Shown: piece after piece, positions 1-12,072 of the stretch | How the letters are laid out: the number at the start of each line of letters is the position of its first letter | Position numbering within the stretch: the first letter of the stretch is position 1 | NCBI GenBank assembly: GCA_900660155.1 | Contig: CABFPE010000134.1 | Span: 269,636-333,635, forward strand | Direction of reading: 5' to 3' | DNA: 64,000 nucleotides | Source of the DNA: Hofstenia miamia | Lineage: Eukaryota > Xenacoelomorpha > Acoela > Hofsteniidae | Position numbers and translations under genes: made by a program | Notes under the pieces: model-generated | What the model was told of the DNA's origin: nothing | Databases searched by the model: none | What the model saw: the letters and a program-made list of their open reading frames with translations, nothing else

Positions 1-28
<28 letters not shown>

Positions 29-32
<4 letters not shown>

Positions 33-1149
33 TCCGCTCCCAAGTTGTTTTTCATGGCCCAAAAAACTGGGCACCTGCTTCAAAAAATTTAAACAGAAAG
101 TGGACATAATACCTGCCATTGTGAAAACCCCTCCATGTACATCATTGTCATTTTATTGAATCTGAAATATGAGCTTAATGTATTTTCATATAGTTTTCCC
201 TTATCTAGTGACCCAGGTTTTGACACTAAATTCTTTAACCCATTAACTCTATTGTATTTTCAATAACTGTAATTGTTCAAATCTGGTAATAATGTTTTTT
301 AAATAATTAATAGCTCTTAAAATTATAATTTATATTTTTTTGCTTTGGGGATGGTAGTACATTACTTGAGAAGTCCAAATAAAAAACTATAGTAACTTTA
401 AGATTCATTAAACAAAATAGCATAATTATCACTAGTTATGCTGGAACCGGTTAATTGGTTAACTCGTAAACGATTGTATTGATGTTAACGGTAAACAAAC
501 TTGAGTTTTGCAGGACCATCCATGTTATACTAAGACCTGGAACTTGGTAATGCAATGGGACTGAGACTGTAAATATAGAAACTGTAATTTTTTAATTTTC
601 GCTAAATAGAAGTTATGATAGGCCAGGCAACTACAGAATTTCATAAGACTAGAATGAAATCCAAAGGAACTAGGTGAGCTTGGTATCTTTGAAATTCAGA
701 TACCACGTAACCCTAAGAAATGCTGATTTCTTGGATTTCAACTATTCTATTGCAATATATTGCTAACACACAATTAGTATTTTTTAATCATAAAATAAAT
801 AACTACAAATATAATTTTGCAGAAATTTTTAAGATTCATAAGAATATAATCGCACCAATTAAAGTTTTATGTGATCAGATATGCAGCAAGAAACATAGTT
901 TAAACTGAGAACCACAAATTAATCAAAAGTGTAAGAATTTACAAAAAAGTCAATGTTCAGTTAAAAACAGGGAAATAAAATTTTATTGTGAGCACTCTGT
1001 TGTGACTAGCATCAACGCAATGAACTTCTTTAGTGCACTATGATCAGTAAATGCGGACTAACTAAGTAATACAAGCAAACTTTCTTTTTGAAGAAAACTA
1101 CTATTTCTGATTAATTGTTGCTAAATACTTATTTTTTATAGATTTCAAT
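29..1149. other. AT-rich DNA, no gene recognised
   Basis: Follows an (AT)n run at 1-28. No exon or transposon protein was seen. If the channel gene continues to the left, this and the Helitron lie inside its next intron. Confidence 0.5.
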
Positions 1150-1556
1150 ACATCTGCGACGGTGAAAGTGGGACGATGGCAGAGGGGTTGTTGACTTTCC
1201 TAAACTAGATCTATCCGAAAAAACCTCCCGAAATTTTATAATTTAATTAGCAAAGTTCTCTTTGTTTTTATGATATACTCGGTAATAAGTGAAAAAGGGA
1301 ATTGTCGTTGTTGTAAGAAAACAGAGAAGCTTGGAAATAAATTGTGTAGGGTACCAAATTATGCTGTCCCACCATATAGCCATCGTTTTGAAGAATTCGA
1401 AATTAAGCAAGATGTAGAATCTAAGATACTCCTAGAAAAATGTGACTTACTTAAAATTAACATTATATCAACAGTAATATAGATCTTGAAGAATACCACC
1501 CTGCTTTGAAAGGGGGTAAATATTATTATCCTGCTAAAAAACTGAACATTTTCGCC

Positions 1557-2613
1557 CGTGTAATCCATTTGTATATGTATTCTCATTAAGCAGCAGCAAT
1601 AAGCAAATATGCGATGGATACCAAAATACACGTTACATGGCTAAATATGCTGCCGGTGTGAAAGAAAGGGCATTGGTAATATTTAAGGCTACTAGCAAAG
1701 ACCAAATAGAAGTTGATCATGATGGTATACGAAATGTGAAAATCACAGGCGCACAAATTGCAAATAAACACAATTACGATTCACGACCTGGAAGCAGGAG
1801 TGTTTGCTTAACTGAAATGGTATGGTGGTCATTTGGTTTACCATACGTATCAAAAAATTCTGATTTTGTACATTTATGTACACTTCCACTTGAGTGTAGG
1901 GCTGCATGCATTAAAAATGGATTTGCACAGGAGAACAACTACAACCATAATGTAAAATCTGAGGGCTGCCGCGTTCGTGAGGATGTTCTTAAGCTTGATC
2001 AGTGGCGGCACTTTACTGAATCTCAAAAAAATTCTTAGCAGTTCAAACTATACTGTAGATAATGTTACACAATTTGGATTACAGCCACCTGAGCTGATCA
2101 TTGTCTCACAGCTTGGAAATTATTTTATCTGGTTTGTTAGGGAACGTGTAGGAAAGAAGCAAAGAGATGGACAAGGATTTTCCTCTCACCAATGGTTATT
2201 GCGAAGTGTGTACCACAATAGTGTTCGGGTTGACAGTTTAGGATACGAGGCTAAATGCAATTGAAGATTTCAAAAGATTCATAAATTCCTGCTCAGATTG
2301 TATTAGCCAAACTAACATTCTAAATGTTATTCATAATTTTGGAAGTGAATCGGTTTTCCAACTTTTCGTCTCAAATAGGTGTTCCTGTCCATTGAGCCAT
2401 TCAAAATTTTTGATTCATATACTTCTCTCAATGGGCTCATTCACTACTGAATTAGATTTGTTTCGTGTAGGCTCGCTTTCAAATGCTTTTGAAACAAGTG
2501 GTTTGATAGACCCTTTAAATAAAGAAAGTACAGTAGTTTATATATGTTGCTGAAAGAATATGTGCTTAAACAGTTATTATATGTTCCAGGTGGAACAAAC
2601 AATTTTGACCGTT
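1557..2613 (+). repeat. Direct duplication, copy 1 (1057 bp)
   Basis: Left copy of a near-exact direct repeat covering the middle of the Helitron remnant. It ends immediately before the single N at 2614. It differs from copy 2 at three bases, all within about 20 nt near 1976-1994. Confidence 0.95.
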
Positions 2614-2614
2614 N
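2614..2614. other. Assembly gap, 1 N
   Basis: A single N between two 1057 bp copies of the same sequence. Confidence 0.99.
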
Positions 2615-3671
2615 CGTGTAATCCATTTGTATATGTATTCTCATTAAGCAGCAGCAATAAGCAAATATGCGATGGATACCAAAATACACGTTACATGGCT
2701 AAATATGCTGCCGGTGTGAAAGAAAGGGCATTGGTAATATTTAAGGCTACTAGCAAAGACCAAATAGAAGTTGATCATGATGGTATACGAAATGTGAAAA
2801 TCACAGGCGCACAAATTGCAAATAAACACAATTACGATTCACGACCTGGAAGCAGGAGTGTTTGCTTAACTGAAATGGTATGGTGGTCATTTGGTTTACC
2901 ATACGTATCAAAAAATTCTGATTTTGTACATTTATGTACACTTCCACTTGAGTGTAGGGCTGCATGCATTAAAAATGGATTTGCACAGGAGAACAACTAC
3001 AACCATAATGTAAAATCTGAGGGCTGCCGCGTTTGTGAGGATGTTCCTGAGCTTGATCAGTGGCGGCACTTTACTGAATCTCAAAAAAATTCTTAGCAGT
3101 TCAAACTATACTGTAGATAATGTTACACAATTTGGATTACAGCCACCTGAGCTGATCATTGTCTCACAGCTTGGAAATTATTTTATCTGGTTTGTTAGGG
3201 AACGTGTAGGAAAGAAGCAAAGAGATGGACAAGGATTTTCCTCTCACCAATGGTTATTGCGAAGTGTGTACCACAATAGTGTTCGGGTTGACAGTTTAGG
3301 ATACGAGGCTAAATGCAATTGAAGATTTCAAAAGATTCATAAATTCCTGCTCAGATTGTATTAGCCAAACTAACATTCTAAATGTTATTCATAATTTTGG
3401 AAGTGAATCGGTTTTCCAACTTTTCGTCTCAAATAGGTGTTCCTGTCCATTGAGCCATTCAAAATTTTTGATTCATATACTTCTCTCAATGGGCTCATTC
3501 ACTACTGAATTAGATTTGTTTCGTGTAGGCTCGCTTTCAAATGCTTTTGAAACAAGTGGTTTGATAGACCCTTTAAATAAAGAAAGTACAGTAGTTTATA
3601 TATGTTGCTGAAAGAATATGTGCTTAAACAGTTATTATATGTTCCAGGTGGAACAAACAATTTTGACCGTT
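2615..3671 (+). repeat. Direct duplication, copy 2 (1057 bp)
   Basis: Right copy, same length as copy 1, starting immediately after the N at 2614. The placement around a one-base gap suggests overlapping contigs, possibly two haplotypes, that were not merged. Confidence 0.95.
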
Positions 3672-4299
3672 ACTTAAAAAGTGCTCACTCAATATTAGTC
3701 AACTGTGTTTTATATAATAACATAGAATGCGAGGAAACACCCACTGTTTTGCTTAGATCAATTCAGGAAGAAGCACAAAATAAAGTTCTTGCAATCATCC
3801 ATGAACGTAGAGAAGCAATTGTATCGAAGACTTCATTACTCACGATAGCTTAGAATGGGTACCAGAGATTAAACAATTTGCAGTTCAAAGTAGTGTATCA
3901 TATGACGAACAAAAACCAGCTTTAAGCATTTTAATTAATGCAATTGATTGGTATCGACTTGGGTTGTCTTCCTTTACTCCAGGAATAATTTTGGTAGCCC
4001 CCCCCCTGGAACAGGGAAAACACATGTCTTGAAAGCAGCATTAGCATATTGCTTATCCTAATGTTATTTTAACGAGCATAGCTGCAAAAAAACCAATCGA
4101 ATTTGGAGGTGTACTCTTGCATTTATTGCTGCCTCTTACAGTAATTGAGAAACATGGATCTTTAAGTGAGCATGTGCAAGCTGAGCAAACATTATCGCGA
4201 TTGTTGAATGACCCAGTTAAATTAGATGTATTACAAAGAATAGAGGTGATTTTTATAGAGGAATTTGGCATGATTGATTCTGCTCTCTATCAGGTATAA

Positions 4300-5777
4300 A
4301 AGTATTACTTTAATATCTACTAGAATGCAATATTTGCTTTCAAAATATTGTCCTGTAAGGAGGCTAAAATTCAAAAAAGCATTGTTAAACACAAATACCT
4401 TATGTAAAAATATTGAAATATGGCTGTGTTTTGTGAACTTTCAAATTTTTTCTTTTTGTAAATTAGAATTCTCCTAAATTAAAACTTAATATTGTTTAAG
4501 AAAAATTTTGCCTTGGCCACTTAGTAAATTATGTAGTACAATATGGTTAAGAAAAGGATTTTACAAAAAATAAAGCAATAGCTTTGCAATGCATATTGCA
4601 CATTTCTATATATTGGCTGATAAATATTTAATACAATTCCTGTGAAACCATCAAAATACTTTTTTATTTTTTTTAATATTGTTATTTGAAATTTAATGAA
4701 TGTCTTTTATTTAAATCACAAATACTTATTAGAATCTTCTAAATAGAGTCTAAAAATTTAAAACTTTAACATTGTAATATTTTTAGCAAATGCATAAAAC
4801 TAAAAAATTGCCTATTACGAAATAAGCTTAATTTAATTGAATATATATAATAAAAATGAAAAACAAAATCAGGAATACTAATATTTGCTACTTGTAAGAA
4901 TCGGAAAATATATTTTGGTAAGATATGAAGAAAAATTATAATTCTTAAAAAATATTTAGCCTTCCAGCTTTTAAACATTGAAGCGTCTATGGGTCGCATT
5001 TTATAGGATTTGAGGTTGAGCTCAATAAAATTTGGGTTGCGTTGGGTTAAAATTTTCAGACATATTAAAACCCTTGTCATAATTACAAATATTTAATAAT
5101 ATTTAACGAAGGAAAGCATTGCTCTATGATAGTTTTATACTATCCTAAAATCATTAATTGATTTGAATTAATCTACAACGCTTAAATATGCGAAAACTTA
5201 ATACGAATATACATACAGTTATAACAATTTTATGCTTGCTTATATTAAAAAACATTATACTTTCAACTTAATAAAAGAAGCCATTAATCTATCTATTTCT
5301 TTTAAAAGGAAGTCAAACACTTGTTAAATATAGAATATATAAAAATATATTTATCTTCCTAAAATAGAATTTGATTGAAATTTACATTAACTTTTTCTAC
5401 GTCACTTTAAAGGCGCCGATATTGTTACAAGGGTATCAGATAGGTTTCAATTAAAAATTATAATGGCTTATAATGTCTCCTAACTTTCTTGTATTCTCTA
5501 AAAGAGCAAAAAGGAAATCATTATGTATCAAATGACGGAATTTACTCAAAGTTTTATGATATAGTAATCTAAGTATATCCAATAAGATCTAAAATGTTTT
5601 AAAAAATCTAATTCTTTAATAAAAAAATAATTACCCTTATCCTTCTAACACTTAAAACAAAATTTTCTCTACTTTCAGGAATAATGCCCCTTGCTTCAAA
5701 TTCTAACCTATTTTTAATAAAAAAACACCAAAAGCGTAAGTACAACAATATTAATAATAATCAATATTCATACGTAC
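4300..5777. other. AT-rich probable intron, nothing recognised
   Basis: Lies immediately downstream of the Cys-loop exon on the minus strand. I looked here for the following exon (about 138 bp in related genes) and found none. Confidence 0.5.
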
Positions 5778-5860
5778 AGCTTTCAATGTACACTGAACAC
5801 GTTTGGTGATCCATTGGATACCGACGTAGTCGCATCACACATCTGTTCCAAATTGTGAAT
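5778..5860 (-). CDS. Cys-loop ligand-gated ion channel, Cys-loop exon (83 nt)
   Basis: Third exon of the subunit, 15.3 kb downstream of the previous one and too short for ordinary ORF calls. Acceptor AAATTTAG, donor GTACGT. One leading base completes the lysine codon left by the 242 nt exon; 27 codons follow, then one base. It encodes FTIWNRC, VMRLRRYPMDHQTC and SVYIES. Two cysteines are separated by exactly 13 residues, the defining Cys-loop spacing, with the Y-P-M-D-x-Q-x-C core intact. Two usual residues after the first Cys differ: family C-P-M-D/N-L reads C-V-M-R-L. Vertebrate GABA-A/glycine receptor exon 5 is also 83 bp. The next exon should begin with the rest of a T-codon and was not found at 1-5777. 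Confidence 0.88.
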
Positions 5861-7274
5861 CTAAATTTGTTCATTTCTAACTTTCAAATAAAAACTATGT
5901 CAAATTGTTAAAAAATTAAAAATTTTAAAATTAATATTTTATAGTGCTTAACAAGAATCACTATTCTAATGTACATTTAAATTTCAATGACATGTTACTT
6001 CGTTTTCAGAGAATTTTCTCCAAGCAATTTTAAAATTTGGAAATTGGGGGCAGAACATGCTCCCATGTACTGTCGAAAATTCGTACTAGTGTGTAGTGTA
6101 CTTGAAAAAATAAACGATTTTTCAATTAAGATTTCAATTTTGTAAATTGTTTCATATTCTTGCCAAACCTAATTTTCAGGTAATCAGGCAGCAACAACCA
6201 GCCTCAATAACCAGCCTCAATGATATATTTTCTGTAATAGACAAACTGCGATTTGAAGTTACCTGAGATATTTTGAAAATCTCTTTTAGTTTGTGAGTTA
6301 TAGGAAACCATTAGAGAATTATGAATTTCTTAGTCACTTAGGATTGTTATTTATTTATTTTCTTGTGAATGCGATTTGTAATATGACATTTTTGAAAAAA
6401 AATTATGGATAAATTAGCATGACCTCAATATACAATATGGACGAGGGTTGTTCGGATAGATTTTTTAAATGTCGTTGCTGTACATCACAAAATGTATTCC
6501 TACTCTTAGCAACCCTTACCTGAAATTATTGAATGTTATAGAAAATGATATTTTCTTTCCTACTATTAAAATATTTTAACAAGTGTCAATTAATTGTTGA
6601 ACAGAATGTCAATGTTTTCAAGATTTTAATTATGTTAATATTTTAAAAACATTTCTTAACCTTCTAACAATGAAACAAAAAACTTGGTGGAGATGAAACG
6701 AAGTCGCTAGCTACCTCAACACAAATCGTACTACCATCCAGTTTCTTACATAATGGTAGCATTGAATCGTAACAGTATGTTGATAAGGATATATTTTAGG
6801 AGTTCTTATCTTACCAGTATCAGCATCAAAGTTTAAGATGTACACAAAACGTCTAAAATTTGCACACAAAAATTTACTAGCTGCACATGCTTATCAACAA
6901 AGATATTTTCACTCTTCATAACGGTGCTTCTAAATTTTCTCACACATTTTCTAAATAAGTGCGGGTTTGTTTCTATTGCATCTTTCTTCCCGATCACGTC
7001 TGGAATCAAATCTTAGAAATAAATTTAGTTTTCGGAAATATAGGTCATCAAGTATCTTTATTCAATAATGTTTCAAGGTGCCTTTGCAAGCACCATCAAA
7101 AAATGTAAGTCCAAATATGCTATTGATTTTGACTTTGGTCAATTTCATGCTCATTTTCAGCTGTTACAAAGCAGTATTCTACCCATACAATATATGGAGT
7201 TCTCTAAAATATAACAAAAGTTATCATAAATTTTAGTTCTTGGGATTTTCCCAATGTTCCTCAATCACTCAAAA
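5861..7274. other. Channel-gene intron; one exon-like patch
   Basis: AT-rich intron sequence. Two overlapping minus-strand frames around 6650-6860 look protein-like: RFVYILNFDADTGKIRTPK, and in another frame DSMLPLCKKLDGSTICVEV. They carry CpG-bearing codons but no recognised family, and they cannot belong to the channel, whose flanking exons already join in phase. They are probably a fossil transposon or pseudogene. A 13 bp unit (AACCAGCCTCAAT) is repeated twice at 6196-6221. Confidence 0.4.
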
Positions 7275-7278
7275 TTAA

Positions 7279-7495
7279 CACTAGAAGTACCATTACTCCT
7301 TGAGATTCATTCTACATGTAGCATTTCAATTAAAAAATTATGTAAAAAAATGAAAAACATTTTACTTATGGAAATTCAAGTAGATTATCAATATTTTTGG
7401 AGGTTTATATAACTGCTGTTGCTATTAATGAATGCATACGAATTTAAACAAAATTTTAATTTGAGTCAATTTTGACACATTTGGTACTTCTAGTG
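7279..7495. mobile_element. piggyBac-like MITE, TTAACACTAGAA family, copy 1
   Basis: A 217 bp non-autonomous element flanked by TTAA on both sides (7275-7278 and 7496-7499). Terminal inverted repeats are CACTAGAAGTACC at the left and GGTACTTCTAGTG at the right. A GTCAATTTTGAC palindrome lies just inside the right end and recurs in the sister copies. No coding capacity. TTAA target duplication is the hallmark of piggyBac. Confidence 0.8.
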
Positions 7496-7779
7496 TTAAG
7501 CAAAAATATAAATTAAATATTTCGCTCTCACAAATTGAACAACTCTTAAGTCCGAATTTCTAAATACATCCTCGTAATAATTTTACATAATTTTTTTTGC
7601 ATATAATGATATCAAGCTTAAAATGGAAACTCCAACAAGTTATGGGAAGGAAAAAAGAAATCTGAATTGAAGAAATCAATTTAGACAATGTGTCATATTA
7701 TAATCCCACTAAAAATTTGATTGTGGCGGAGTTTAAGGCAAAGACTTGGAAAGATAGAATGTCATCGTGAGTATAAATT

Positions 7780-8268
7780 AGATTTGTGCGGGAACAGCAT
7801 TTGGTTCCGGTCCCGTATCTAACCCCGCAAAAACTGGGACCAGATACCGGGACCAAAAATAGACTTTCGGAACCAGATATGGGACGGGATCGTGACCAAA
7901 TGCTTCGGATCCAGATACATAGTGTGCATAACATAAATACTTCTCACTCTGGTACCAGTATATTATTCATTAAGTGTTCCATTTGCTTAAAAATACATGT
8001 AATTCGCTTAATATTAATTTCTCCAGTTACTTTGATGCTTTAAGCTTCTACCACATATTTTGGTTGGCTATATTTAGCTACATTGTACATTTTCGTTGTT
8101 CTCTAACTTTAACTTGATATGTGATAGCAAAATTAAAGATGATAATTACCACTGAGGTCAAAGTTAACATTTCGTGACATGTACTGAATGGGAACGGCAT
8201 CAAAAAATACTTTCGGAATAGGATTCGGATGGGACCGAAACCAAATAAACTGTTTGCGCATACCTCTA
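7780..8268. mobile_element. hAT-like MITE with 8 bp target duplication
   Basis: A 489 bp element flanked by the 8 bp direct repeat GTATAAAT (7772-7779 and 8269-8276), the target size of hAT transposons. Imperfect inverted ends: TAGATTTGTGCGGGAACA and TAGAGGTATGCGCAAACA. The left part is rich in GGGACC/GGTCCC words that pair with one another. ORFs crossing it have no resemblance to a transposase, so it is non-autonomous. Confidence 0.8.
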
Positions 8269-8276
8269 GTATAAAT

Positions 8277-9183
8277 TCATTTTTTTCATGTTACCTGCAA
8301 CAAGTGGTCTACTGCTATCAATCTAGCTACAAAATTTGTAAATTCTTCATTCATTAAAAGAGAATATTTGAATGACCCACTTCTTAGAAATAAGTATGTT
8401 GTGTTATTGAAGCTCTTCATACATAAAGGGACTCTTAGTTTGGTTCAAACTTAATCAGAATTCAATAATTCATCATCAGTCTAAAATTGATCCATTTTAA
8501 AAATTCGAAAGATATACAAAAAATCTTGTTTACAGGTTAAATGAAGCAGAATTAGTTTCATTAAAGAATATTGTTGACCTCAATGCCCCGGAAAAATAGC
8601 TAAATTAGGGCAAAGAAGTCCTATCAAAGCATTAGATTATACATTTAAATGAATTGAATTAAGATGTGATTTAAATGACCTTTTCTGTCATTAAATTCAA
8701 TGGAAAGGTAAAATGGTTAATTATTCAAATTTTAATCTGTAAAACTTCAATAAAATTTAATTATTAAATAACTGCTCCTAGAGGTACCTGAAGATATAAA
8801 AATAGCATGACATAGTCAGTGTGGTTCACTATATCTTCCGTAGGTTATTTACGTTATCCAATATTAATAAAATTTATCATTTTCTTAATATGAATAAAAT
8901 ACGCAAAAAAATTCAATTCAATATTTTGAAAAACTAATATTTTAAAGTTTGGCTTACACTCATTACATCGCACAAAAGGGAATTTAGGTCGGTCTCTATA
9001 ATTTATGTATATGAAGCGAACTCAGACAATGGAAGTTATCATTGATAAGGCATATGTTTAGGTCTGAACATGGATTTCTATAGCAATAACAAAATACAAA
9101 CTACTTTTGTTATTGACCAATAGAGGCTGAATATAAGCGAGAAAGTGAGGTAAGCACGTTTATTCATTGATTTTCATTGTCAC
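8277..9183. other. AT-rich channel-gene intron
   Basis: No gene, repeat or element recognised. Confidence 0.5.
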
Positions 9184-9186
9184 TTA

Positions 9187-9718
9187 AGGTGTGCTTCCAC
9201 TATCGACTTTTATCATCTGTTGAGAAATCGGTGTGAACACTACCTGCTTTTTTATCAGCTGATAAAAGTCGATAGTCTAAATGCGCTATCCGATTTTTTT
9301 AGACAAAACAGCTGAGTTACTGTCATGTTATGATATGATAAAAATCGAGAGTGGAAATGGTGCTAAAACAAGTCGAATAGCTACTTGAAAATAATTGTTT
9401 AGTTGAAGTCGATTATTAAAGTTAAAATATTTCAACTTCAAAATATGCAAGCATCGTTTACATTCTAAAACAGACAATCATTGAATAGATATTGTTATTT
9501 CTCTTACTGCCAATCAAAATATCATTGGAATTAGGAAATCGTTCCCACTATCGAATTTTCATCAGATGATAATTTATCAGCTCATCGATAGTGGGAACAC
9601 TACTCCAACTCTGTGCCTTCTGATAAAAAATCAGATGATAAGAAATTGCCAATGTGAACAAAAATAATTGTACTTTCGACTAAAATCTCCTGAAAAAATC
9701 GATAGTGGGAACACACCT
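9187..9718. mobile_element. Harbinger-like MITE with internal subrepeats
   Basis: A 532 bp element flanked by TTA (9184-9186 and 9719-9721). Inverted ends are AGGTGTGCTTCCACTATCGA and, read from the right, AGGTGTGTTCCCACTATCGA. Inside, the words CCCACTATCGA and TTATCAG/CTGATAA recur several times in both orientations (around 9255-9275, 9550-9600 and 9620-9640), so the ends seem to have been copied inward. A three-base TWA target fits PIF/Harbinger. No transposase is visible. Confidence 0.75.
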
Positions 9719-10206
9719 TTAGTGGAAGTTCAGCCTGCTTTGGTCAATTTAAAAAATTCAGTTGACATCCGGTTAGCGTTATAGAAATCAGTAATCTGAA
9801 TACTCTAATAAATACTTTCTCACACACAATTTAAAAACTTAAAATCTAAATATTAGCAAATCATCACTAAATATGAAAATATTTTAATCTGGCTGACATT
9901 ATCTGTCGTATAAAACATTAATATATAATATTAGGTTTGTTTATTGCTAAAATTGGGAAATTATTAAGCAATGAATATCATAAAGCTGTACTTGATTACT
10001 CGTAAATGTGCAACGGCTGCATAACAGAATTGAATAAAACGTTTGTTTGTCCAAAGAATAGATACTTTGACTTTCAATTGAAATTCTGGAACATTTAAAA
10101 AATTATTTTCAAAGTAACGACCTTGAATTCTCCAAGCGGAGTAAATTTTCTCTAATATTGTCATTGTCGCTTGCTATTACACCTCATACTGCAAGGTTGA
10201 ATTTAA

Positions 10207-10369
10207 CCATTTCAACCCGGATGGTACATATATGTACCATTTAACTTCTTTGTAATCCATATAATAGTAATCATCATAAACTTTATAAAACAACTTTAAA
10301 TTATATGTTTTAGCCATCTAGAATCTAAAAATAATAATAAGTACAGAAAAAAATTTCGGGTTGAAAAGG
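10207..10369. mobile_element. piggyBac-like short MITE
   Basis: A 163 bp element flanked by TTAA (10203-10206 and 10370-10373). Inverted ends CCATTTCAACCCG and CCTTTTCAACCCG. It contains the perfect palindrome ATGGTACATATATGTACCAT just inside the left end. Different ends from the TTAACACTAGAA group, so a second family. Confidence 0.7.
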
Positions 10370-10373
10370 TTAA

Positions 10374-11761
10374 AAGAACACCTTGGTACTTGTAATGTCC
10401 GAAGCCTAACACAATAACTTTTCACATTATTTAGTTTAAAAAATTATTTATATTAAAGTAAATGCAATTATCTTTCATTCGTATTTATGAACTGAAATTT
10501 AGTACAGTGGTTAAAAATGTTTAAATATTTAAATCTATCAGGTGTTTTATCTTAATGCCTCAATAAATAATAAATATCATTAAAAACTAGATGATTGTAA
10601 TATCTAGGGGCAAATGAAGGATTGAATAACAGATGTATTTATATTGTATCCATATTCATTTTTAATAATTGTACTCATAAATGTACTTCGAAGACGTAAC
10701 TATGGAAATTTCCTATATGTATTTTGTAAGCAATGTAAAATTCAACAAACACCAAATGCATTGCATACATGTAACAATAAAAAGTATGATTTTTGATAAT
10801 TCTGAGTCTAATATTCAGTGGACAAGGACTTATTTCATTTGACTACTAATAGGTCTATTGTCAGGTAGACCTGTTGTTCTGACTGATTTCCTGCTATTAA
10901 AAAAATTGTAAGAGGGTCTTGAAATAATTTTTTGATCTGTTAGAGTCAAGACACAACATTGTCCACCGATAATAACATAGGAATAATGAAAATGAATAAT
11001 TTAATAGAACTATCATAAATTCTACCAAAATAAGAAATTAATGTTGCATAAAGTTGAGCCCTAAGCATAAGTCTAATTTTATCGTCATATCAAAAAAATG
11101 TCATCATCATTAGTTCAGTTAAATATAACTAAAAAATATTTTAAACAGACAATTATGATTGTTAAGTAAGTAAATGAAATGCTGATGAATCTTGTTCCGA
11201 ATATACTAGTACAAAAATAGGTCAGCATTGGCCATATTTAGAACTTATCCTGATCAAGACTGGAAGCAGCTTTTGAAAAACTGGCCTAACTCGATTGATA
11301 TGCCATTTTTGAAAACTGATCATTCAGTTTCATGCCCATAAAATTTGATAGATAGTCTGTAGAGTGTTATCATCTATGTAATTTTTGTTGATCACAATTT
11401 CAATATTCAAGCAAAAGTTTGTTTTAGAAGAGATTGTTTAAGTTTTATTAACGGCGATCTGCTACATCTTCCAATTTCGCTAATTTGACCCAACCCATGA
11501 GTCATAGTGGGTCCAATTACCCACTACCTACTCTACTTTACATTGATATTTAAAAGGATTTTATAAACTGAGATTCAGGTGATGCTTTCTAAAAATGGTA
11601 GGCAATTAATAAATTATTCTTAAATTTCCTGTGAACTTTTCCACAAATGTGTAGTAATTCCAAGCTCAAAAACTAATAAGTTTGCAACCACCACAAGATT
11701 GGAGAATGTCTCATTTTTCTTTCATTCTTAAAAGCCCTGCCAGCCGCAAGGCCTATAGGCA
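10374..11761. other. AT-rich channel-gene intron
   Basis: No gene, repeat or element recognised. Confidence 0.5.
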
Positions 11762-12051
11762 TGCTCTTGCATTGAAGTTTTGCTCCCGGCATGGCATCAA
11801 CGACTTTTGGATGGACTATTCATGAAAAACAGGTTTGTTGTTGTTCTCAATGCTTCCTCTATCTGAACATTAGTAGGCGTGGCAAGCACTTGAATTTTTT
11901 TAAAAAATCGGGTATTTAGAAAAAACAGATAGTGCTTTTTTTGGGCTATATTGAAAATCATTTTCACAACAATAAATTAAGTTGTCATGGAAAGCATGCA
12001 TATCTTTGTTCGCACATCAAACGTCAAGGATGGCATGTAGAAGTTATCAAA
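11762..12051 (+). repeat. Direct duplication, copy 1 (290 bp)
   Basis: Identical by eye to 12073-12362, ending at the left edge of the 21 N gap. The sequence itself is unidentified; it is slightly richer in G+C than its surroundings (TGCTCCCGGCATGGCATC). A short ORF spanning the gap is an artefact of this duplication. Confidence 0.95.
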
Positions 12052-12072
12052 NNNNNNNNNNNNNNNNNNNNN
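12052..12072. other. Assembly gap, 21 N
   Basis: Run of N between two identical 290 bp copies. Confidence 0.99.

Larger units (their letters stand above)
1150..4299 (+). mobile_element. Helitron Rep-helicase remnant
   Basis: A decayed rolling-circle DNA transposon. Reading along the plus strand gives Helitron Rep features: TRYMAKYAAGVKE, with the paired tyrosines Y-x-x-x-Y of the Rep active site; SVCLTEMVWWSFGLP, the E-x-x-W-x-x-x-G-x-P stretch; and QPPELIIVSQLGNYFIWF. The Pif1-type helicase follows. The Walker A motif (PPGTGKT) is at about 3999-4020, interrupted by a frameshift in a run of eight C. The Walker B motif (VIFIEEFGMID) is at 4246-4281. The frame breaks several times, and helicase motifs after Walker B are missing, so it is 3'-truncated and inactive. 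The middle is present twice because of the duplication at 1557-3671. Neither a 5' TC nor a 3' CTRR-hairpin end was located. Confidence 0.8.

Noticed and set aside
4766-5080. 104-codon minus-strand frame next to the Cys-loop exon, considered as the following channel exon
   Set aside because: It lacks the expected Trp/loop C pattern and correct splice borders; composition is that of AT-rich noncoding DNA.
7786-8043. 85-codon plus-strand frame and its antisense partner
   Set aside because: Lies in the inverted-repeat-rich end of the hAT-like MITE; repetitive GGTCCC words create it.
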